From: Pohlia nutans
Lineage: Eukaryota > Streptophyta > Bryopsida > Bryales > Mniaceae
Reading direction: 5' to 3'
Assembly (NCBI GenBank): GCA_022496805.1
Contig: CM040097.1
Span: 23,736,072-23,800,071 of the forward strand
Length of the DNA: 64,000 nucleotides
In this document: positions 55,881-64,000 of the stretch, piece by piece
How the letters are laid out: every line of letters begins with the position of its first letter
Position numbering within the stretch: the first letter of the stretch is position 1
Program-made: the position numbers and the translations under genes
Notes under the pieces: generated by a model
Databases searched by the model: none
What the model saw: the letters and a program-made list of their open reading frames with translations, nothing else
What the model was told of the DNA's origin: nothing

Positions 55881-57134
55881 ACATCTGACAATTTTTAAGC
55901 GTGATTTTGAAATACTGTCATAAGCGCACGGAATGGAATCTTTAGTATTTTTATCAAATAAGATTAGCTTCAACATGAGCAAGGTTAACCACTATAGAAA
56001 ATCAATGTTTTTGACCTATTTAACTTGATTCCAAGTCAAAATGACTAAACATGTGATTTTTGTGAATTTTCAAAATTAATGTCTTAAAAATTAATAGCAT
56101 TTTTTCAAAGTTTAACCATATGGATGTTGTCTCATTATTGTGCTCTACATATATTTAAGGATTGTAATTTATAAAAATTGAGTAAGATAAACATTATAAT
56201 ACATCTAGTTTCTTAAGAATACCTTTGGACACTTATGGGTTAAAGAGCGTTAAAGAGCACTAGAAAACATAAGTAATGGTGGTTTTGTACTAAGGTATTA
56301 ATGACAATACATCCAAATCCAATGTGTAGACTTACTTACAATGGGTAAGAACCAAACGCAATGCCACTTGTGTAGAAATTTCTCTCAACTTTAAAAATTT
56401 GTAGAAATATCATTTTTTAGAATGAAATTTTTGGAAAAAATTGCATTCTTCATGATTTCTATTTTTCTATGAAGGAAAAACACTATTTGCCTTCTACTCC
56501 TACCGCACGTAGGCTTGAAAGCTTAAATTATCGGTTAAGAGTGTCTCTACCTTAGTGTGCATTATCAATAATTTTTGGCGGAGGCATTTAATTTAATTTA
56601 ATCTAAAAATAAATTGGTGTCCTATGCCTTCATTGCCTTGTATGCACTTTTATTAGTTTCAAGGGGATTTTTTTTTTTAAATCTTTAAAATTTAATTAGT
56701 AGTCCTTAACCTCAACCAAAAGATGGTCGAATCTAAATTTAGACAACAATTGAGTCATATTCTATTGCTGAGAATTAAAATTCAAGTGCACCATCGTCTG
56801 TAGAATTGTTTTTATTTCATAAGATGAGCCTATTTGCAAAAGAAGCTTAGGCCTTTATGAGTTGCTATAAAAAAAACAAAAGGCTATAAAATAGAGTATC
56901 GTGAACACATTTTTTGCCTTTTTCCCAAGTTATTTTCACAAATTTTTCTAATAATAAATAAATAATAAACATATAAATAAACAAATATGTATATATAAAT
57001 ATATATAATCTTATATTATATTTGTAGTAGTATATATATATTATCTACTTAGTTATATTACTCTGACAATAAATTTTAATTTTAAATTTTCTTTTATATT
57101 GAAGATTGGAACAAAGCCTTGCGGTTATATTATA
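55881..57134. other. AT-rich region without recognised genes
   Basis: Only short frames. A run of TATATATA occurs around 56980-57040. Confidence 0.4.
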
Positions 57135-58068
57135 CTCCCTCCATCCTGCAAAAAGACCTCGTTTTCACTAAAGATTATATATTAAGCTTAATCCTATGAT
57201 TATAGGAGTATGTTGACCGTGATACAAATTTATGGAATAAGTGAGTACAAAAGACGTATTTTGACTGCCAAAAGTGTATACATGACCAAAATCCATGACA
57301 ATAATCCATAATCCGCATGATCCTAAATCCATGAATTAAGGTGCCAAATTGTCTACAATGCTTTGAAGTAGTTGTCAAGCATGCGTGAAGTTTAATTGCC
57401 GGCAGTGAATGAGTACAATTGGAAATCATGGTTTTATTTTGGGAAAAAATTTAACCTCTAAACCCCTAAAAGACCATATCTGATTGATCATCCTTTCTTT
57501 GTAGTTGAAATACAATTTCGGCCATTGAGATAACAATTTTTGAATTCGAGCTTCACTAACTAAATGTAGCTTACAAAGTCTAGTTTCCACTCTATATCGA
57601 AAATTTTGAAAAATTTCTAAAATTGAATGATTTACAGCAATTACAAGATCAGGGTGTATTACCATGGCTCCTCCATGGTGTTCCACGGTTTTAGGTTTTT
57701 CCACTGTATTTCCAAATTTTGAATTTTTTTGGAGCACTGTAAACAACCTAATGTTTTTCACTTCAATGTACACATTTGGTAAATTTTTCATAAATTTTAA
57801 ATATATTTTGTAAGTAATATGAATTTTCTTTACTTTTATTACTTCCAAAAATCATAATAATTTAAACTTTGTATTAATAATTTTGAGAAAATTATTGATT
57901 ATAGTTGACATTTGGTCTCATGTAGGAAAAATATGAAATTTATTTTTTAATTCAATAACAGTGGTGAAATGTAGCATACAATCTAAAGTTTACTATCATT
58001 CAATGATAGGGTCAGGCATTTACTAGGGGTTAGGTTGATATCATGGTCTTTTTGCAGGACAGAGGGAG
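57135..58068. mobile_element. Stowaway-like (Tc1/mariner) element
   Basis: TIRs begin CTCCCTCCATCCTGCAAAAA on the left and, reversed, CTCCCTCTGTCCTGCAAAAA on the right. Each is flanked by TA (57133-57134 and 58069-58070). The CTCCCTCC start with a TA duplication is the plant Stowaway signature. At 934 bp it is long for a MITE and carries no transposase. A TTAACCTCTAAA...CTAGGGGTTA pair inside (about 57451-58033) suggests a nested TTAA-family member. Confidence 0.75.
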
Positions 58069-58215
58069 TACTTGTTATTTATGTAACTTGCTCAAAGCAC
58101 CATGCTTCATTCCCTGTTCATATGCTGTTGTTTAGTGATTTTTGGAACAAATTTGTTTTTTTGCAGCCATTGATCAGACTTGCCTGAAGGGGCCGGTGCT
58201 TGAAACAATTAACCC

Positions 58216-58792
58216 TTAACCCCTAAATGCCTAGAGCCCTCTCCAAATTCGGCAGTTTTGCAAATATGCATTATAAAATGCAACTTGGAGGGATATTTTG
58301 AACTTGATATATGAATAAAAGTTGTACATTATGAATTTTAGATTCTATCCATACGGTTAGATCTATGATTGCTATTACCAATAATTTTGTATGAAATTTG
58401 AAACGTGAAATTCAAAATTGTTTTGTAATTCAATTACTAATAAGATATTGACAATCTAAGGATGAAATTCATTGTGATTGGTTAAAATGTAATACTCTAA
58501 GTGTAGTGATTTTTGGAGATTTTTTGGTTGCTTAATTTTATGAGTTGACTTTTTTTAGAGCACTTTTACACTAAAATCTTCAAAATTGTGGGTGAATCAC
58601 TACAACATGAAATGAGGCATAAAAAATTCACAAATCATCCCCTTTCTAATCGGATCACATATGCATGAAGTTAACTTCCCATAGAATCTACAGTAAAAAT
58701 TCCACACTGCAAAAACTGCATGATGGATGAGAAATTTTGGATGAAATCTGTACATCGTCCAAAAAATGGACGCTTAGGCAGTTAGGGGTTAA
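58216..58792. mobile_element. TTAA-family MITE, subfamily A
   Basis: TTAA + CCCCTAAATGCC on the left and GGCAGTTAGGGG + TTAA on the right; 577 bp. The interior is closely related to 38003-38581. Its right TTAA is shared with the next element. Confidence 0.75.
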
Positions 58793-59339
58793 CCCCTAAG
58801 CGCTCAAACGACCATTTTTTGGTCGCTGCCCGAATTTAACGGGCTGCCCGGAACAAAAAATATATATTTTTGAAAAAGTAAAAAATATTTTAAAATACTA
58901 CATCAAGTCTACTTTCCAACCCAATTTGAATTATGGCAATCCGAGTTAAACTCCACCCGGGAGAATTTTTCAAAGTAGATCATCTCAACATTGTCTTAGT
59001 GTTATAAAATTTGCTATTTGGGGAAAGTAATGATGATCCCTCCATCATTTCTTTTGCTTTTTTGAAGTTTACAATAGATAGCCCAACTTTAACCAATCAT
59101 ACTAAATTTTGAACTCTAAAATTGAAAATTATAATTTATACAAAATTTCAAAGGTTAATGCTTTTAAATTCATTAAAAAATGATCTAAAGTTATTTTTGG
59201 AAGTTTGACCGTACGGATAATTTGTAGAGATGATACTCTACATTTTGTCTATTGAACCAAACTTTATCAAACATATGGAAGGCACATATTATAACACATC
59301 TATGTTTTGTCCAATACCCCTCGGGCTTTTAGGGGTTAA
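58789..59339. mobile_element. TTAA-family MITE abutting subfamily A copy
   Basis: TTAA + CCCCTAAGCGC on the left and GGGCTTTTAGGGG + TTAA on the right. The interior differs from subfamily A. A 154-codon open frame that begins inside it and runs past its end (59230-59694) is not supported as a gene. Confidence 0.65.
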
Positions 59340-59927
59340 ACGTCAAGAGGGCCTGGGCGGGGCAGCCCGGAAGGCATCTAAATTTTCGGAGGAAAAAAAA
59401 AAAAAATCGAAAAAAATGCAAAAACAGCTCTGCGGGACACTGCTGGCCAGCAAAGTAGCACTGCGGCATCTCAGCTGCCCCAACCTCAAAAACTTGTTCA
59501 ATTTCATAACTTTGATTGCTTACCAACGATTTCACAATCTCTCAAATGAGGCGCAAATTTGCAATCTAGATCGCTTTTTCAGTAGCTTTCCAACGCACCA
59601 ATCCACGCTTGATTTGGTTGAGAAAATCTACTTTTTTCTTGATTATTCTCTTTTAAATAAGCCCATGGGGCTTACCTTGACATTTAAGGGTTAAAATTCT
59701 TCAGGTAACTCACAAGGAGATGAAGGAACTGACCGATTTAACAGTGAAGTCGGAAAACAGTTAGAAAAACATAAGTTGATGAGCTATGGCTTCTACACAT
59801 AGTCACATACCCTCACAAAAATGATCTCTACCCGTTTTGGCCTTTTGGAGATTACTACCGTCAGGAACTTCAGGGCATAATAATGTGGTGCCATTTTGAC
59901 ATCAAAGTTACAGATTGTTAATCCCTA

Positions 59928-60505
59928 AACGTATCAGGGTGTCCCTGGAATTGACAATTTGAGAAAAAGCATCATAAAGTACTATGTAGAAGAATATTTT
60001 GGAATTGATATACAAATGATACTTCTAGATTTTGAATTTTAGATTCCATCCGTACGGTTCAATTCACTAATACTATCACCAATATTTAATTATAAAATTT
60101 GAAAGTTAAAATTAAAAATTCCTTCTAAATTTGATTACAAACAAAATTTTAATATTTTTTGAGTAAAATTTGTTGGAATGAGTTTGAAATGAGATACTCT
60201 TAAACGTGGTGATTCTTTGAAATTTTTGTGTTTCTTAAATCTATGACCTCATTTTTGCAAGGCCACTTTTGAACTACAATCAATGCAATTTTGGCTTGGT
60301 CAACGACTTGACATACTTCTACATTTGTAATTTTAGAAAAATATGTAATCAAGTATGACTAAATCCAACCGTTAGATAGGACAACAACTTGATAAAGAAT
60401 CTCCAAAAAATTGGATGACTTTCACCCAAGCATTGATGAGAACGTGAAAAAGGTTTGAATCTGTTAGTCGTTCACTTTCTGGACGCTTTGACGTTTAGGG
60501 GTTAA
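59928..60505. mobile_element. TTAA-family MITE
   Basis: TTAA + TCCCTAAACGT on the left and GACGTTTAGGGG + TTAA on the right; 578 bp, close in length to subfamily A, with partly similar interior phrases (TAGATTCCATCCGTACGGTT). Confidence 0.7.
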
Positions 60506-60519
60506 GTTAATATGGGGGT

Positions 60520-61230
60520 TAATGTGTAATTGATGTCAAGTTCATGAGTTTTGAGTTAATGTTGTCATGACACTACAATGAATTAACATTTTGATGCTGA
60601 AATGGCTCTAAAATGACACCACATAATGTTGGTGCTACTAATGGTCCTACAATGCCACTTTATAATAATGATGCTAGAATGGCTTTAAAACGATGTCATG
60701 TACTGTTAATGCTGGAATGACGCTAAAAAAACACGGTGATTTTGACACTATAATGACACCATGTAGTTTTTCAGCTAACGTAGCCCCAAACTTGGGCCAA
60801 ATTTTCACTAAAATTACAGTAAAATAGGTTAATAACACCATGAAAATTTAGATGCTAAAATGGTGGAAAATTAGCAAGGAAATTGCGATGAAACTACATC
60901 ATGTAACTTTTACGCTGCAATGATGGTGCATTGAAATGCAATTAAGATAATTTGGTGCCAACCTCCTTGCCAACCTAGTATGGATAAAATGACATTAAAA
61001 TGACATGTATGCGGCCTTTGGTGTTAAAATGGCACCAAAATAGGTTGGCCCAACTTTTTTGATGCTATGCAATTTTGATATTACAAAACCTCCAAAAATG
61101 GTGCTAAAATGGCTTTAAAACTACACCATGTCAGTTTGATACTAAAACATCCACCATTAGTATGCTATCAAAATGGCACTGAACATCAATGACAATAACA
61201 ATGATGACATCAGGAGTGAAAAAAAATATA
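60520..61230. repeat. Degenerate repeat field (opposite-strand counterpart of 34-35 kb)
   Basis: Loose repetition of words such as TGATGCTAAAATGGC, ACACCATGTA and AAAATGACACC. Its reverse complement resembles the words of 34050-35150. It is noncoding. Confidence 0.5.
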
Positions 61231-61533
61231 TTAGAATGGCTAATGTTTAGTGGCGACAACAATTTATCCAAATTCATGTATTGGCTGGCTATACATATTC
61301 AATATTACCTATAGTAAGTTATTTACAGTCATAATCAAATCAATGAGTGGATACTGAAAAACTAGTAGTACTAATAGCAACATGAACCGTTTGTTTGATA
61401 GTCACTTACATTTCGTCTCCAACGTGCTTCAGTTCAGCAATTAGTAGTACCCTTGAGGACTAAAGGCTTTTATTAGTCCTAGTGTATTTCGATCTTCCAA
61501 TTTCATCATAACCTTCCCACTTCTCAATCCGCG

Positions 61534-61548
61534 CCCCCCCCCCCCCCC
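61534..61548. repeat. Poly-C tract (15 C)
   Basis: A run of about 15 cytosines follows GCG. Its exact length may be an assembly or polymorphism issue. Confidence 0.9.
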
Positions 61549-62980
61549 TACTATCTTCATACTCACAATGAAACATGACAGTCACATCATTGGTTACTTC
61601 ATGGTAGTACATCATAGACACATCTATATTGTATAATCTACATACTTCTCAAACCTATATGGGAAGAACTTTTCCATAAGAAATATGCAGGGCATCTAAC
61701 ATGCTAGCCAATTTAAAGTTAAAGTGATGTGTTAAGATATCTAGTTTTTAAAGTTCAAACTAAATTAAGTTTAGTCAGGTTACCCAAAGTCATCTTCAAA
61801 CATGAACCATAAGTCTCTTGATCGGTTCTTGTCCAGTCTATCAAGATGTGCCTGCACATACAATCAATCTAAACTCAATTGACACAAAACATCTTATTAG
61901 TACTCCATCCTATGGTAAACAAGGGTTTCGTTAAAAGTGCACTTCAATATGTAAAAGTGCACATGAACAATTTTTTGGAAATTTATAAATTTCATTGAAA
62001 ATATGATCATTTTATAATTATCCTAGTAAGAAAAATAAAGAATATAGACATGGGTACATTTTAGGTTCATTATGCTTGATTATTGATCAAATTAAAATTT
62101 TGTGATTTTTATAAAAAAAAGTTGAGTTAACAATAATATGAGAAACCTTGCTAGAAATTTCTTATAATTTTAAATTATTTCTTATATTAATAATTCAAAT
62201 ATGGTTATAAATTTAAATATATATTTGAAAAAATATATATTTTACTTACAAGATAAAAGATTGAGGTATGTACGTGCACGTCTAATATTGAGAAAACATC
62301 ATTGTATATGACAAAGTTTGGATATTTAAATACACACTTAATAGCAAGAAATTTTCAGTCATAAAAAAATCTCATTCACATGAAACCTTGACAAAATTAT
62401 ATATCAATATCGTATTGTATAAATTGTCAAGTATAAAGTACAATATAGAGCTAATATGGCAAATCTATTCTAAAAGGTTAAGGTGATATTCAAAATGAAA
62501 CTTTTCACCATTTGGAATTTTTAACTCTCTCTCGGTTCTAACACCCAAAACAGTAATCAAATTTTGGGTCCCAACGGTATTCTCCCAAGCAGTAAAAATA
62601 GAATCAATTGGAACACAACCATGTGGTTCTCGAGAGGGTTCCCAAACACGGTGTATACAATCCGTGTACCGATTGTGAAACGTCCCTTCTTCATCTTGTA
62701 ATCCTCTTGGCATTCTTGGTTGATACCATAGAACATTTGTAATACCGTTCTCACAAGCTTGTTGACTTAGAGAGAGCACTTTTGCCAGAAAAAAAGGAAT
62801 GCCTAAGTTTCAATCCATATGATTTGTTTTAAGATAAAACAATGCCTGGTCATACAAAAAAAACAAGATGATTGTAAGAACATGTTAAAAAAAAAGTTTT
62901 ATGTAATTCAACAATAATCAAATTAGATGATGTAACTTTATGCCTTAATTTCTTAAATACGAACAAAATTAACTATCGTC
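61549..62980. other. No gene assigned
   Basis: A minus-strand open frame at 62465-62779 (104 codons) looks slightly protein-like in two frames but matches nothing I know. A half-site TACTCCATCC at about 61908 may be a decayed Stowaway end. Confidence 0.4.
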
Positions 62981-63265
62981 ATGAGGGGTGTGGCATGTGC
63001 CCCATTCCTTAAGATTTAAATAAGGCAAAATATTGTCATAAGGGGTGTGGCATGTGCCTCACCCTTTAAGATTCAAACTAGGCAAAATATTGTTATAAGG
63101 GGTGTGGCATGTGCCTCACCCCTTAAGATTTAAACTAGGCAAAATATTGTTATAAGGGTTGTGGCATATGCCTCACCCCTTAAGATTTAAACTAGGCAAA
63201 ATAGGGCTATAAGGGGTGTGGCATGTGCCTCACCCCTTAAGATTTAAACTAGGCAAAATATTGTT
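62981..63265. repeat. 57-bp tandem array, five copies, each with an internal hairpin
   Basis: Units start at 62981, 63038, 63095, 63152 and 63209, exactly 57 bp apart, beginning ATAAGGGGTGTGGCATGTGC. Each holds AAGGGGTG ... CACCCCTT, an 8-bp inverted repeat around TGGCATGTGCCT. The first unit is the most diverged; units 3 to 5 differ at a few sites. Confidence 0.95.
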
Positions 63266-64000
63266 ACCGTAGTTTACTAGCAATTCGGCAACTTGCTACC
63301 TAATATTTAATTAAAGTTCAAAAAGTAGGTTCGACACCTAAAAATAGTATATTAATACTTTCGGCAATTTTCTCTTTCAATTTTTTGAAATTCGGCTTAT
63401 TGTCATGTACAACTCTCTTGCATTGGTTGACAAGTAAGATGTGAGATAAGAGTGGAGAATGCTCTGTGCTTTATGCAAGCGGAGTGGAGTTGTATCCAAC
63501 AAGGCAGATGGGATATGTAAACTTTGAGGTGAAGCACCTAGTTAGTCTTCATTTTTATAACACGCATAACTTTTGCATAGAGTCTTCAAATGACATACAA
63601 TTTGTTGGAGGTGAAAGATTACTTGATTTCTAAACTTTTCTTAGACCAACAAAATTCCAAAAAAGTTGATCTTCTATGCACAAATGAGCTCCGAAAAACT
63701 GTTAGGAACGCATTTTGATTTTGACTTTTACACGGCTGCTCTATTTTGTCTATATCTTTTGCATAAAGACTTATTTTGACACAAAACTTGTTGGAGGTGG
63801 AAGAAGGCTTGATTTCTCAACTTTTGTTAGTTGGACAAATTTCTATAAAACTTCATCTTCTATGTTCAATTGGACTCCAAAAATCTGTGTAGGCCACATT
63901 TCAAAAGCTAGAGTCTTATTACTTCTTAACCCATATTCTTTGTGGACGGATGTAAATGAACTTGATTACAAGAGCAACACCTTCTCTCCACTACAATTCA
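63266..64000. repeat. Imperfect direct repeats, period about 187 bp
   Basis: CTTTTGCATA.AG.CTT ... TTGTTGGAGGTG.AAGA ... TTGATTTCT.AACTTTT occurs from about 63569 and again from about 63757, with a third related start near 63900. No gene is seen. Confidence 0.5.

Noticed and set aside
59230..59694. 154-codon frame
   Set aside because: It spans a MITE terminus and an adjacent repeat; composition is AT-driven with no domain.
61908..61935. Second Stowaway-like terminus
   Set aside because: Only one half-site is visible and no inverted partner with a TA duplication was found.
62465..62779. 104-codon minus-strand frame with protein-like look
   Set aside because: Two frames look equally plausible, no family is recognised, and there is no splice context. 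Kept only as a note.

Overview
The window looks like nuclear DNA of a land plant. The two clear host genes are split by GT-AG introns. There are interstitial TTTAGGG telomere-type repeats, and the mobile elements (CACTA, PIF/Harbinger, Stowaway-like, hAT-like MITEs, a tRNA-derived SINE) are typical plant families. I cannot name the species; nothing seen separates a flowering plant from a bryophyte, lycophyte, fern or gymnosperm.

Layout. 1-5018 is the right-hand part of a PIF/Harbinger element, cut by the window edge. 5759-8526 is a 2.8-kb terminal-inverted-repeat element holding an A-rich tandem array and a SINE. About 10.2-19.7 kb holds an intact CACTA (En/Spm) gene pair, a TnpA-like gene (minus) and a TnpD transposase (plus), head to head. 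A three-exon remnant of a folate-pathway synthase (DHFS/FPGS type) abuts it at 19.8-20.7 kb. 21.8-26.3 kb is a large foldback element with arms of about 625 bp. 29.55-32.41 kb is a six-exon SCI1-like host gene (minus). 34-40.5 kb is repeats and small MITEs. 40494-49378 is a complete 8,885-bp PIF/Harbinger element with TIRs and a TTA target-site duplication. 50.3-53.25 kb is a RING-H2 E3 ligase host gene (plus). 54-64 kb is gene-poor, with MITEs, a Stowaway-like element and a 57-bp tandem array.

The main result is that the long direct repeat (1-5018 against 44361-49378) is not an ordinary segmental duplication. It is two near-identical copies of one large Harbinger transposon. The element encodes both Harbinger proteins, a DDE transposase and a Myb/SANT-like protein. 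It also carries intron-containing fragments of host genes: the C-terminal half of plastid beta-ketoacyl-ACP synthase III and an SSXT-domain piece of a GIF/AN3 coactivator. The KAS III cargo has an 8-bp frameshift shared by both copies and a nonsense codon shared by both, so it decayed before the last transposition.

The second result is a family of roughly 580-bp elements flanked by TTAA with ends starting CCCCTAAA. That signature recalls piggyBac, which is unusual for a plant, and neighbouring copies share a single TTAA. Exon structures were derived by hand from splice signals and codon-phase arithmetic; no database search was run.
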